From: Mesorhizobium sp. CU3
GTDB taxonomy: Bacteria; Pseudomonadota; Alphaproteobacteria; Rhizobiales; Rhizobiaceae
Length of the DNA: 64,000 bases
Direction of reading: 5' to 3'
NCBI RefSeq assembly: GCF_006442965.1
Contig: NZ_VFWX01000021.1
Span: forward strand, 62,001-126,000
Made by a program: the position numbers and the translations under genes. Each line of letters opens with the position of its first letter. Position 1 is the stretch's first letter. Below, in pieces: positions 50,083-59,201 of this stretch. The notes beneath the pieces are model-generated. The model was not told where the DNA came from. It worked only from the letters and a program-made list of their open reading frames with translations, and made no database searches.

Positions 50083-50679
50083 GTGGTGGTTTCGCGCACG
50101 CGCGAAAAATCCGGCGGAAAAGGCGGCTTGCGCGCGCTGGCGCAGCTTTTGCTGTGCGCGTTGCTCGGCGTGTCGCCGGCGGCTGCGCAGGAATGGACCA
50201 CATCGCTGGTCGATATCCACCAGGGCTCCCCGCTCAGCGACCGTGCCAGAGGCCTCGGCAATGGCGGCTACGAGCTGCAGAATGGCACCTGGGTCTCGTT
50301 CAGCCAGTGGTACCACGCAAGTTGGGTCGATATGCATGTCGATCTCATCACCCAGATCACCGAAAACACCGGCATCCTGTGGGGCTTCGGGACCGGGGAA
50401 CACGGCGACAAATACAGCGTCGAGCCGAGCCTCAAAATCGGCTTTCTCACCCAGATCCATCCGAACCCGAACAGCACGCTTTCGCTGTCCGTAACCTCGA
50501 TGATCGGCGGAAACCTGACCGAAAAGCCGTGCGTGGCCGACTACGGCGATCTGGGCACCTACAGCGTCAACTGCCGGCTCGCGGCGGGTGAGATGGCGCC
50601 GGAAGAGACACTGAAATACCTCGTCAACGCCAGGCCGGAGAGCATGCGTCTCTGGCTGAATTACCGTCTCGTTTTCTGA
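50083..50679 (+). CDS. Secreted protein, possible small outer-membrane barrel
   Basis: A 198-residue precursor from GTG 50083 (or GTG 50086) after GAGGGGG. A signal peptide (LAQLLLCALLGVSPAAAQ) leads to a strand-rich body: GNGGYELQNGTWVSFSQWYH, VDLITQITENTGILWGFGTG, PSLKIGFLTQIHPNPNSTLS. The end is SMRLWLNYRLVF, alternating hydrophobic residues with a terminal Phe, as in the C-terminal beta signal of outer-membrane proteins. Two Cys (CVADYGDLGTYSVNC) may form a disulfide. Family not recognised. It is 17 nt before the subtilase gene. Confidence 0.65.
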   Translation: MVVSRTREKSGGKGGLRALAQLLLCALLGVSPAAAQEWTTSLVDIHQGSPLSDRARGLGNGGYELQNGTWVSFSQWYHASWVDMHVDLITQITENTGILWGFGTGEHGDKYSVEPSLKIGFLTQIHPNPNSTLSLSVTSMIGGNLTEKPCVADYGDLGTYSVNCRLAAGEMAPEETLKYLVNARPESMRLWLNYRLVF

Positions 50680-50696
50680 ATGCCAGGAGGCCGCAA

Positions 50697-51740
50697 ATGA
50701 AGAATTCGTCCCGCCCTGAAATGCGCGCTCGCCCGTCCGGGTTCTTCCACGACCGGAGCAGGAGCATGAAATTTGGCCTTGCCGCCGTCCTTGTTGCGCT
50801 GTCGGCGCCGATCGCGGCCGCGGAGGAAGGCCTCGATGCGGACGAGACCGCCGCGCTCTGCCACGGCGGTGGCGGATCCATCTGCGTCAGCGCGACGATG
50901 CCGATGGCGACGACGCAAGCGGTGCAGGGTCTGCAAAGCTGGATGAGCTCCGACGTCGGCGCCGCATGGGCGGCCGGCTACAAGGGCAAGGGCGTCACCA
51001 TCACCATCGTCGACGATTTCAGCAGTTCGTCGCGCTTTTCCGGCAATTTCGGTCTCGGCACCCAGTATCAGCGGCACGGCGAATGGACCCGGCAGGAGGC
51101 GAGCATGATCGCGCCGCTGGCGACGATAAGGTCGAAGGACTTCAGCACCGGCACGTCGGTCCCGCTGGCGTCGGGCCTGAACGTGCTGAATTTGAGCTAC
51201 GGCATGTACGCAAAATCGGGCTACAGCACGAGCCAGATCGGCTGGGCCCCAGAGGAAGCTTCGATCATCAACTATGCCGCCAAGGGACTGGCCGTCGTGT
51301 CGAAGGCCGCCGGCAACGACGCGGTCGCCGTCGGCGGTGTGGTGAACGGCCAGCAGGATTATCTCGACCTCGCTTTGGTCGGCAAGGCATCGGCGATCTT
51401 CGTCGGCGCACTGTCTTCGAACGGCACGACGTCGAACAAGGCCCAGCTTGCATGGTATTCGAACTACGCCGGCTCGAACACGCAGGTGCAGAGCCATTTC
51501 CTCGTGGTCGGCGTAACCGGCGATAAGACGGGCCTCTACGGCACGTCCTTCGCCGCGCCGATCATCTCCGGCTATGCCGCCATCATCGGCAGCAAGTTCA
51601 CCAAGGCGAGCGCCACCCAGATCACCAACGATCTGCTCAACACGGCGCGCACCGATACGCTGGTCAACTACAATCCCGCCGTCTACGGCAAAGGCGAGGC
51701 GAGCCTTTCGCGCGCCCTGGCCCCCGTCGCGATCAAGTGA
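50697..51740 (+). CDS. Secreted S8 (subtilisin-like) serine protease, divergent
   Basis: A 347-residue protein. ATG 50697 has an ideal AGGAGG; an internal ATG at 50766 would start at the signal peptide core (FGLAAVLVALSAPIAAAEE) but lacks spacing. Putative triad: Asp in VTITIVDDFS, His in YQRHGEWTRQE (the usual HGTH is altered), Ser in YGTSFAAPIISGY; the oxyanion Asn is in SKAAGND. So the catalytic set is present but the His motif is unusual. Operon partner is the possible barrel protein at 50083. Convergent with cca, only 6 nt between stops. Confidence 0.8.
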   Translation: MKNSSRPEMRARPSGFFHDRSRSMKFGLAAVLVALSAPIAAAEEGLDADETAALCHGGGGSICVSATMPMATTQAVQGLQSWMSSDVGAAWAAGYKGKGVTITIVDDFSSSSRFSGNFGLGTQYQRHGEWTRQEASMIAPLATIRSKDFSTGTSVPLASGLNVLNLSYGMYAKSGYSTSQIGWAPEEASIINYAAKGLAVVSKAAGNDAVAVGGVVNGQQDYLDLALVGKASAIFVGALSSNGTTSNKAQLAWYSNYAGSNTQVQSHFLVVGVTGDKTGLYGTSFAAPIISGYAAIIGSKFTKASATQITNDLLNTARTDTLVNYNPAVYGKGEASLSRALAPVAIK

Positions 51741-51746
51741 CGTCGA

Positions 51747-53012
51747 TCAGCTTTCGAGGGCTTGCGTGGCGCGCTCGAGCAGCGCGCCGCGTTCCAGCGT
51801 GAAGCCGGACTCGACCCATTCCTTCTCGAGATTCTTCAAAATCGCGCCGAGCTTCGGACCGGGCGACGCGCCAAGTTCGGTCAGGTCGGCGCCCTTGATC
51901 GGAAACACCGGCTTTTCCCATCTGGACGTGAAATTGATGAGGCGTGAGAAGCCGCCGGCATCCATCATCGCCTGATTGTCTTCGACGGCCCGTGTCCGCG
52001 CGCCGGCGAGCGCAAGCCGCAACCGATCGAGGAAACCGTCCCGGTCGCCGAAATAGAGCTTTTTCGCCAGTTCTGTCTCGGTCGTCCTGGGTTCAGGCAG
52101 CGAAGTCAGCGCCCAATGCTTGAGGCGCTCCCCCTCACCTGTCGAAAATCGCAGCCGCTCGGCGAGCGTCTTCATGCGCGCTGCGTCGGGTGGCACTATC
52201 GCTTCCAGCCTGAGCATCGGATCGGCGGCCCAGCCGAGGTGCTTCTCGGTCTTGACCAGCCCGTGGATAGCGTCGATCCCCCATTTTTCGCTCTCCGGCA
52301 GGACTGCCGTGAGCACGCCGGCCTGGCGCATCCACAGTAGCGCACGTGATGGGTCCGACGCGGAAAGCAATTTCTTCAGCTCCGACCAGACGCGCTCGGC
52401 CGAAAGCTGGGCAAGTCCGTCCTTCAGCCTGGCGCAGGCCTTCAGGCCTTCGGCATTGGGCCGGCCATCGCCATACCAGGCGAAGAAGCGAAAGAAGCGC
52501 AGGATGCGCAAGAAATCCTCGCGGATGCGCGCTTCGGCGTCGCCGATGAAGCGCAGCTGCCGCGCCTCGATATCGGCAATGCCGCCGACGAGGTCGATAA
52601 CCGTGCCGTCGGCTTCGGCGTATAGCGCATTGATGGTGAAGTCGCGCCGCTCGGCGTCCGCTTTCCAGTCGCGCCCGAAGATCACCTTGGCCCGCCGTCC
52701 ATCGGTCTCGATGTCGGCGCGCAGCGTCGTGACCTCATAGGGTTTGCCGCCGGCGACAACGGTGATCGTGCCATGCTCGATACCGGTCGGCACCGTCTTG
52801 AAGCCGGCCGCCTCGGCGCGGCGGATGGTTTCCTCGGGCACCGTCGTGGCGGCGATGTCTACATCCGCCACCGGCTGGCCGAGCAGCGTGTTGCGCACGG
52901 CGCCGCCGGCCACGCGCGCTTCCTCGCCGCCCTCCTTCAATACGGCGAGCAGCAACTGCAGGTGCTTGTCCTGCAGCCAATCGGCGCCCAGCAGAATGAC
53001 ATCAGCGCTCAC
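51747..53012 (-). CDS. cca: CCA tRNA nucleotidyltransferase / poly(A) polymerase family
   Basis: A 421-residue class II nucleotidyltransferase. The head domain has GGAVRNTLLGQPVADVDIAA with the catalytic Asp pair in DVDIA, then DFTINALYAEADGTVIDLVG and AEARIREDFLRILRFFRFFA. It adds or repairs the 3' CCA of tRNAs. First to be transcribed is the DUF1285 gene; starts and stops overlap by 4 nt along DUF1285-nudix-cca, so they form one operon. Confidence 0.95.
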   Translation of the reverse strand: MSADVILLGADWLQDKHLQLLLAVLKEGGEEARVAGGAVRNTLLGQPVADVDIAATTVPEETIRRAEAAGFKTVPTGIEHGTITVVAGGKPYEVTTLRADIETDGRRAKVIFGRDWKADAERRDFTINALYAEADGTVIDLVGGIADIEARQLRFIGDAEARIREDFLRILRFFRFFAWYGDGRPNAEGLKACARLKDGLAQLSAERVWSELKKLLSASDPSRALLWMRQAGVLTAVLPESEKWGIDAIHGLVKTEKHLGWAADPMLRLEAIVPPDAARMKTLAERLRFSTGEGERLKHWALTSLPEPRTTETELAKKLYFGDRDGFLDRLRLALAGARTRAVEDNQAMMDAGGFSRLINFTSRWEKPVFPIKGADLTELGASPGPKLGAILKNLEKEWVESGFTLERGALLERATQALES

Positions 53013-53644
53013 CCATAGAGCCTTTCATAGAGCGTGCGGACGATGCCGGCGGTGACGCCCCAGATGCGCTGGTCGCCATAGGGCATGTCGTAGAAGACCC
53101 ATTCGAGGTCGTTCCACATGCGGCTGTCACGCTTGTGGTTGGCAGGGTCCATCAGGAACCCGAGCGGCACCTCGAAGGCGGCGTCGACCTCATCGGCGTT
53201 GAGCGTCAGTGAAAACCCGGGGCGCACCACCGAAAGCACCGGCACGATCCGATAGCCGCTGCCGGAGACATAGTCCGGCATGCGGCCGACGATTTCTATG
53301 TAGTCGCGCGCGAGCCCGATCTCCTCGAAGGTCTCGCGCAACGCCGTCCCTTCTGGCCCGGAATCGGTTGGATCGATGGTCCCGCCGGGAAAGGCCACCT
53401 GCCCGGAATGGCTGCGTAGCTTCTCCGCGCGCTTGGTGAGCAGCACCGTGGCGCCCTCGGCGTGATCGACGACCGGGATCAGCACCGCCGCGTCGCGCAA
53501 CGGCTTGATGTGCGTGAGCCTCGGATGTCCCGGATTGAAGCGATGGTCGCCGAAATCGTCGCCGGGGACGATCGCCGCCTGCGCCGCGACACGCGCCCGA
53601 AAATCGGCAATCGAGAACGGCGCCGGCGTCACCTGGTCCATCAC
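53009..53644 (-). CDS. Nudix hydrolase, CoA pyrophosphatase type
   Basis: A 211-residue Nudix enzyme. The Nudix box reads GGTIDPTDSGPEGTALRETF then EEIGL, i.e. GX5EX7REUXEEXGU is satisfied. The preceding LLTKRAEKLRSHSGQVAFPG is the CoA-pyrophosphatase (UPF0035) signature. It should cleave CoA or its derivatives to phosphopantetheine and ADP. Overlaps both neighbours by 4 nt. Confidence 0.94.
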   Translation of the reverse strand: MMDQVTPAPFSIADFRARVAAQAAIVPGDDFGDHRFNPGHPRLTHIKPLRDAAVLIPVVDHAEGATVLLTKRAEKLRSHSGQVAFPGGTIDPTDSGPEGTALRETFEEIGLARDYIEIVGRMPDYVSGSGYRIVPVLSVVRPGFSLTLNADEVDAAFEVPLGFLMDPANHKRDSRMWNDLEWVFYDMPYGDQRIWGVTAGIVRTLYERLYG

Positions 53645-54291
53645 GCGCTCAGCCGTTTCAGCTTCTCGGCCGGCATGATCGGATAGACCTCGCCGCCCGA
53701 GCGCACGGCAAACATCGTTCTGCCGTCGATGTCGATCTCCTCGCCGTGCTCGACCAGTTCATACATGACCGGCCGTGCCACCAGCGCCTCCAGCCGCCCG
53801 CGCACCAGGAGATATGGTTTCAAGCCCCCGGTCGCTTCCTCGTCGACGAAGCGCAGCGGATGGCCGGGCCCGGCTTCGACGACGTCGCCGACATTGGTGC
53901 GGAAGGTGATGATCTGGTCGTCGCCGGCCCCGGACACATTCATCTCGACGGCGATGAAAGCCGCATCGGCGACGCGGATGCCGACCCGCTCGACCGGCGT
54001 AACCAGATAGGTCTTGCCGTCGGCATCCTTGCGCAGCACACTCGAAAAAAGCTGCACCAGCGGCATGCGGCCGATCGGCGTACCGAGATAGAACCAGGTG
54101 CCGTCGGCCTTGATCTCCATGTCGAGATCGCCGCAGAAATCCGGATTCCAGCGCTCGACCGGAGCCGGCCCCTTGCCGGCGCGCGCCGCGCGCGAGATCA
54201 GCGCTTCCAGCCCGCGCGCCTCGGTGGCGCTGGTCAGGCTATGTTCGCTCAGGCTTTGTTCACGATGTTCGCTGCGTTCGGCCATGGTCAC
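53641..54291 (-). CDS. DUF1285 family protein
   Basis: A 216-residue protein with DUF1285 marks: WNPDFCGDLDMEIKADGTWF, YLGTPIGRMPLVQLFSSVLR, YLVTPVERVGIRVADAAFIA and FVDEEATGGLKPYLLVRGRL. Structures of the family show a two-domain fold of unknown function. It leads the cca operon and is divergent from the MoxR operon; in many alphaproteobacteria the same two operons face each other. Confidence 0.92.
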   Translation of the reverse strand: MTMAERSEHREQSLSEHSLTSATEARGLEALISRAARAGKGPAPVERWNPDFCGDLDMEIKADGTWFYLGTPIGRMPLVQLFSSVLRKDADGKTYLVTPVERVGIRVADAAFIAVEMNVSGAGDDQIITFRTNVGDVVEAGPGHPLRFVDEEATGGLKPYLLVRGRLEALVARPVMYELVEHGEEIDIDGRTMFAVRSGGEVYPIMPAEKLKRLSA

Positions 54292-54439
54292 GAAATAGTC
54301 ACTGTTGTCCCGATTGTCAGCCTTGTCGGCCTAAGTCTGTGATTTAAGTTCGAATGTAGGGGCCAGGCGGGGCCGAATCGCGGCATTCTGCAACATTGAG
54401 AATGCAGGCCGATATTTCCAACCACAAGGATCGAGCGGC

Positions 54440-55444
54440 ATGAGCGTGATGATCAAGGAGAGCCCGATCGGCGAAAAGGCGATGATCGAGGAGGCCGAGA
54501 AGGCGCTTGCCGACATCTCCAGGGTCCGCGACGCGGTCGGCCGGGTGATCTTCGGCCAGGAAGCCGTGGTCGAGCGCGCGCTGGTAGCGCTGCTGGCCGG
54601 CAGCCATGCGCTGCTGGTCGGCGTGCCGGGCCTCGCCAAGACCAAGCTGGTCGAGACGCTCGGCATCGTGCTCGGCCTCGATTCGCGCCGCGTCCAATTC
54701 ACGCCCGACCTGATGCCGTCGGACATCCTCGGTTCCGAAGTGATGGAGCAGGACGAGTTCGGCAAGCGCTCCTTCCGCTTCATTTCCGGGCCGATCTTCA
54801 CGCAATTGCTGATGGCCGACGAGATCAACCGCGCCTCGCCGCGCACGCAATCGGCGCTGCTCCAGGCCATGCAGGAGTATCACGTCACCATTGCCGGCGT
54901 CCGCCACGACCTGCCCTCGCCTTTCCACGTGCTGGCGACGCAGAACCCGCTGGAGCAGGAAGGCACCTATCCGTTGCCCGAAGCGCAGCTCGACCGCTTC
55001 CTCATGCAGGTCGACATTCTCTACCCGGAGATCGAGGCCGAGCGCCGCATCCTGCTCGAGACTACCGGCGTCGACGAGGCCAAGGCCGATAATGTGCTGC
55101 AGCCGGCCAGATTGCGGGAAATCCAGACGCTAATCCGGCGCATGCCGGTGCCGGAAAGCGTCGTCGAGGCGATCCTCAAGCTGGTGCGCTCGGCGCGTCC
55201 GGGACAGGGCAATGCCGAAACAGACAAGCATGTCGCCTGGGGCCCTGGTCCTCGCGCCAGCCAGGCGCTCACCCTGTGCGCCCGCGCCCGCGCGCTGTAT
55301 GATGGAAGATTGGCGCCTTCGGTCGACGACATCCGCGCTTTGGCCGAGCCGGTGCTGCAGCATCGCATGGCGCTGACTTTCGCCGCCCGCGCCGAAGGCA
55401 CCTCGGTGCGCGACGTGGTGGCGAAACTGGCAAAAGGCATCTGA
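54440..55444 (+). CDS. MoxR-family AAA+ ATPase
   Basis: A 334-residue AAA+ protein. Walker A GVPGLAKTKLVE, Walker B LLMADEINRASPRTQSALLQ, sensor 1 in HVLATQNPLEQEGTYPLPEA, and a C-terminal lid domain. MoxR ATPases work as chaperones with von-Willebrand-factor-A proteins. First gene of a four-gene operon whose members overlap or nearly touch. Confidence 0.96.
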   Translation: MSVMIKESPIGEKAMIEEAEKALADISRVRDAVGRVIFGQEAVVERALVALLAGSHALLVGVPGLAKTKLVETLGIVLGLDSRRVQFTPDLMPSDILGSEVMEQDEFGKRSFRFISGPIFTQLLMADEINRASPRTQSALLQAMQEYHVTIAGVRHDLPSPFHVLATQNPLEQEGTYPLPEAQLDRFLMQVDILYPEIEAERRILLETTGVDEAKADNVLQPARLREIQTLIRRMPVPESVVEAILKLVRSARPGQGNAETDKHVAWGPGPRASQALTLCARARALYDGRLAPSVDDIRALAEPVLQHRMALTFAARAEGTSVRDVVAKLAKGI

Positions 55445-56385
55445 TGGGTCGAATAGGCGAGGTCCAGGCACCGGTAGCGACGCGCGACGCGCTCGCCCGT
55501 GGCCGGTTGCGGGCCTCACTGGTCCCCGATCTGCTGGTAGAGGCGCGCCGCATCGTCAACACGGTGATCGCCGGCTGGCACGGCCGCCGCAAGCGCGGCA
55601 TCGGCGAGAATTTCTGGCAGTTCCGGCCCTATGTCGAAGGCGATTCCTCGCGAATCGACTGGCGCCGCTCGGCCCGCGACGACCACACCTATGTGCGCGA
55701 TCGCGAATGGGAAGCCGCCCATACCGTCTGGCTCTGGGCCGACCCCTCGCCTTCGATGCTCTATAAATCCGCCGGCGCCGGCGTTTCCAAGGAATCGCGC
55801 GCGCTGGTACTGACACTTGCCATGGCCGAGCTTCTGTCGCGCAGCGGCGAGCGCATTGCCTGGCCGGGCCTGACCGATCCTTTCACGGCGCGCAACGGCG
55901 CCGAGCGCATCGCAGCCCAGCTCAGCCATGCCGCCGCATTGCCGGCCAAGCCCGATCTGTCTGCCATCCGCCGCTTCTGCGACATCGTCATCGTCAGCGA
56001 CTTCCTCGATCCGGTCGAGGAAACCATGGCCTGGCTCGACGTGCTCGCGCGGCACGGCGTGCGCGCCCATCTGATCGAGGTCGCCGACCCGGCCGAGGAG
56101 ACCTTCCCCTATGCCGGCCGCACCGAGTTCACCGATCCCGAGACCGGCGACAAGCTGACCGCCGGCCGCGCCGAGACGCTCGCCGAGGAATACCGCCTGC
56201 TTTACCGGGCGCGCCGCGAGGAACTGGCCGGCTGGTGCAAGCGGCTGGGCTGGAGTTTTACGGTCAATCACACCGACCGCCTCGCCTCCGACGCGCTGGT
56301 TCGCGTCCATATGGCGATGACCGCTGACGGCAGCCACGGCAGACTGACCGCTGCCAGCGGTCATGCCGGAAAGGCGGTCGCATGA
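55444..56385 (+). CDS. DUF58 domain protein of the MoxR operon
   Basis: A 313-residue protein with the DUF58 core: GENFWQFRPYVEGDSSRIDW, RRSARDDHTYVRDREWEAAH. The remainder has a vWA-like fold (LWADPSPSMLYKSA). DUF58 proteins are constant MoxR partners. ATG overlaps the MoxR stop by one base; its own stop overlaps the next start (ATGA). Confidence 0.95.
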   Translation: MGRIGEVQAPVATRDALARGRLRASLVPDLLVEARRIVNTVIAGWHGRRKRGIGENFWQFRPYVEGDSSRIDWRRSARDDHTYVRDREWEAAHTVWLWADPSPSMLYKSAGAGVSKESRALVLTLAMAELLSRSGERIAWPGLTDPFTARNGAERIAAQLSHAAALPAKPDLSAIRRFCDIVIVSDFLDPVEETMAWLDVLARHGVRAHLIEVADPAEETFPYAGRTEFTDPETGDKLTAGRAETLAEEYRLLYRARREELAGWCKRLGWSFTVNHTDRLASDALVRVHMAMTADGSHGRLTAASGHAGKAVA

Positions 56386-59198
56386 GCTGGCTGCCGCTTT
56401 CCTTCGGCGCACCGATGGTTCTGTGGGGCCTACTGGCGCTGCCGGTGATCTGGTGGCTGCTCAGGCTCACCCCGCCAAAGCCGCAGACGGAGGTCTTTCC
56501 GCCGCTGAAGATCCTTGCTCGCGTGCTGAGGCGCGAGGAGACGCCGCAGCAGAGCCCCTGGTGGCTGACGCTGCTTCGGCTGCTGATGGCGGCGCTTATC
56601 GTGATGGCGCTGGCCGAGCCGGTCTTCAACCCGCGCGAAAAGCTGCCAGCGGAAGGCTCGGCCCTGGCGCTGGTCATCGACAATGACTGGGCAAGTGCTG
56701 CCGATTGGGGCAAGCGCGTCGCCACCGCCGAGCGGCTGATCGCCGATGCCGGCTCGAACGGCGTCCCGGTGGTCATCGCCTTCACCGCCGAAAAACCCAA
56801 TGCCGAGATCGGCCCGTTCGACGCGTCGGCCGCGCTCGACCGGTTGCGCGCCGCCAAGCCGCGGCCGATCCCCACCGACCGGCCGGCGGTCTATGCCCGC
56901 GTCGCCGCCACGCTCGAGCGCCTGCCCGGCGCTGCCGTGGCCGTGCTGGCCGACGGGCTTGCCGCCAATGGCGACGAGGCGGCGTTCAAGACGCTGCTCG
57001 AAAAGAACGCCTCGCGGCTGGTCTGGGTCACCGCCGATCGGCTTTCGCTGACCGGCCTGATCGGCGCAGACAACCAGGTCGACGGCTTCGCGCTGACGGC
57101 CATCCGCACGCCGGGCGATCCGGCGCCGGCGCAGGTCACCGCCGGCGCCTTCGACGACAAGGGCCGCCGCATCGCCGATGCGACGCTGACCTTCGCGCCG
57201 GGCGAAGCCACCGCCACCGGCACGATGACGGTGCCCTTCGAATTGCGCAACGACTTCGCCTCCATCGCGCTCGACGGCGAGCATCAGGCAGGCGCCGTGC
57301 GCGTGCTTGACGAAAGCTCCAAGCGCCGCCGCGTCGGGCTCCTGTCGCAGGCAGAAGCCGACCAGGCGCAGCCGCTTTTGTCGCCGCTCTATTACATCCG
57401 CCGCGCGCTTCAGCCTTTCGCCGATCTGGTCGAGCCGTCGAGCGCCGATCTGGCGGACGCCATCCCGCAGCTTCTCGACCAGAAGCCGGCGATGATCATC
57501 ATGGCCGATGTCGGCACCATTCCCGAACAGGTCCGGCAGCGGCTGGTCGACTGGGTCAACAATGGCGGCACGCTGGTGCGCTTTGCCGGCCCGCGCCTTG
57601 CCGCCGCCGGCAATGACGACGACCTTCTGCCGGTGCGCCTGCGCAGCGGCGAGCGGGCGCTCGGCGGCGCGCTGTCCTGGACAAGCCCGCAGGCCGTCAC
57701 CGAATTCCCGAAGAACGGCCCATTTGCCGATCTCTCCCCACCGTCGGAAGTGACGGTGAGCAGGCAGGTCCTGGCCGAGCCGACGCCGGACATCGTCGAG
57801 CGCACCTGGGCAACGCTTGCCGACGGCACGCCGCTGGTCACCGGCGCAAAGAAGGACAAGGGCACGCTGGTGCTGTTCCATGTCACGCCCGAGGCGACCT
57901 GGTCGAACCTGCCGATCTCCGGCAGCTTCGTCGAGATGCTGCGGCGCGTCGTGCAATTGTCGCGCAACCAGGGCGCGGCCGTCGCCAATGCCGAAGCCAA
58001 GGCGACATCGCTGGCGCCTTACCGCATGATCGGCGCCGACGGCACGCTGACGCCCCCCTCGCCCGATGCGCGGCCGCTGGTGCCGGGTGCCGGCCTGCTG
58101 CCGGTAACGCTGGAAAATCCGCCCGGGCTTTACGGCTCGGAGACCGGCGTCTTCGCCCATAACCTGCTCAACGCCGCGAGCACCTTTGCCCCACTCGCCC
58201 GTCCGCAGGTCTCGTTGCCGGTGACCGCCATTCCCTACGCCTTCGACGAATCGGAGAACCTCAAGGGACCGCTGGTGGCCCTGGCGCTGCTCTTGATGGC
58301 GCTCGACACGCTGGCCGTGTTCTGGATGGGCGGGCTGTTGTCGCGCCGGCCGCGCCGCGCCGCGGTGGCGACCGCCGCCGTGATGCTTGCGCTCGGCGCC
58401 CTGCTCGGCCATGCCGACCTAGCACGCGCCGACGACGCCAAACCGGGCGACGCGCAGGCGATCGAGGACATCTCGAAGACCCGCATCGCCTATGTGATCA
58501 CCGGCGAGCCCGGCGTCGATTCGATCAGCCGCGCCGGCCTGGAAGGCCTGACCCGCTTCCTGATCGAGAAGACGGCGCTGGAGCCCGGCCCGCCGGCCGG
58601 CGTCGATATCGCCAAGGACGAGCTCTCCTTCTTCCCGCTGATCTACTGGCCGATCGACGCCAGCGCGCCGATGCCGAGCCAGGCAGCGATCGCCCGCATC
58701 GATGCCTATATGCAGCAAGGCGGCACGGTGCTGTTCGACACGCGCGACCAGTTCTCCAACGGCATCGGCGCCACCGGGGCGAGCCCCGCGACCGAAAGGC
58801 TGCGCGACATCCTCGCCAACCTCAACGTGCCGCCGCTGGAACCCGTGCCGTCGGACCACGTGCTGACGAAATCCTTTTTCATCCTTCCGGAGTTTCCCGG
58901 CCGCTTCAACGGCAGCCCACTCTGGGTCGAGGCCTCGCTCGATGCCAGCAACACCGAGAACCGTCCCGTGCGCACCGGCGACGGCGTCTCGCCGATCATG
59001 ATCACCGCCAATGACTTCGCCGGCGCCTGGGCCGTCGACGAAAACGGCGATCCGCTGCTGCCGACGGTGCCGCCGGACCCGATGCAGCGCGTCTATGCGC
59101 TGCGCGCCGGCGTCAACATCATGATGTATATGCTGACCGGCAACTACAAATCCGACCAGGTGCATGTGCCCGTGCTGCTCGAACGGCTGGGGCAGTAG
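56382..59198 (+). CDS. Large membrane protein with BatA-type N-terminus and DUF4159 domain
   Basis: A 938-residue protein. The N-terminal LSFGAPMVLWGLLALPVIWW and a second helix near residue 60-75 are the Aerotolerance-regulator (BatA) N-terminal region. A long periplasmic/cytoplasmic part follows with a DxSxS-less vWA-like domain, two further helices near 630-690 (LKGPLVALALLLMALDTLAV), then the C-terminal DUF4159 domain from about residue 700 (ARIDAYMQQGGTVLFDTRDQ). The two ends are separate proteins in some bacteria. Confidence 0.92.
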   Translation: MSWLPLSFGAPMVLWGLLALPVIWWLLRLTPPKPQTEVFPPLKILARVLRREETPQQSPWWLTLLRLLMAALIVMALAEPVFNPREKLPAEGSALALVIDNDWASAADWGKRVATAERLIADAGSNGVPVVIAFTAEKPNAEIGPFDASAALDRLRAAKPRPIPTDRPAVYARVAATLERLPGAAVAVLADGLAANGDEAAFKTLLEKNASRLVWVTADRLSLTGLIGADNQVDGFALTAIRTPGDPAPAQVTAGAFDDKGRRIADATLTFAPGEATATGTMTVPFELRNDFASIALDGEHQAGAVRVLDESSKRRRVGLLSQAEADQAQPLLSPLYYIRRALQPFADLVEPSSADLADAIPQLLDQKPAMIIMADVGTIPEQVRQRLVDWVNNGGTLVRFAGPRLAAAGNDDDLLPVRLRSGERALGGALSWTSPQAVTEFPKNGPFADLSPPSEVTVSRQVLAEPTPDIVERTWATLADGTPLVTGAKKDKGTLVLFHVTPEATWSNLPISGSFVEMLRRVVQLSRNQGAAVANAEAKATSLAPYRMIGADGTLTPPSPDARPLVPGAGLLPVTLENPPGLYGSETGVFAHNLLNAASTFAPLARPQVSLPVTAIPYAFDESENLKGPLVALALLLMALDTLAVFWMGGLLSRRPRRAAVATAAVMLALGALLGHADLARADDAKPGDAQAIEDISKTRIAYVITGEPGVDSISRAGLEGLTRFLIEKTALEPGPPAGVDIAKDELSFFPLIYWPIDASAPMPSQAAIARIDAYMQQGGTVLFDTRDQFSNGIGATGASPATERLRDILANLNVPPLEPVPSDHVLTKSFFILPEFPGRFNGSPLWVEASLDASNTENRPVRTGDGVSPIMITANDFAGAWAVDENGDPLLPTVPPDPMQRVYALRAGVNIMMYMLTGNYKSDQVHVPVLLERLGQ

Positions 59199-59201
59199 CG
59201 C

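Noticed and set aside
56430..58412. Open frame of 660 codons on the minus strand
   Set aside because: Antisense to the DUF4159 protein gene, low-complexity Arg/Gly/His composition, no ribosome site.
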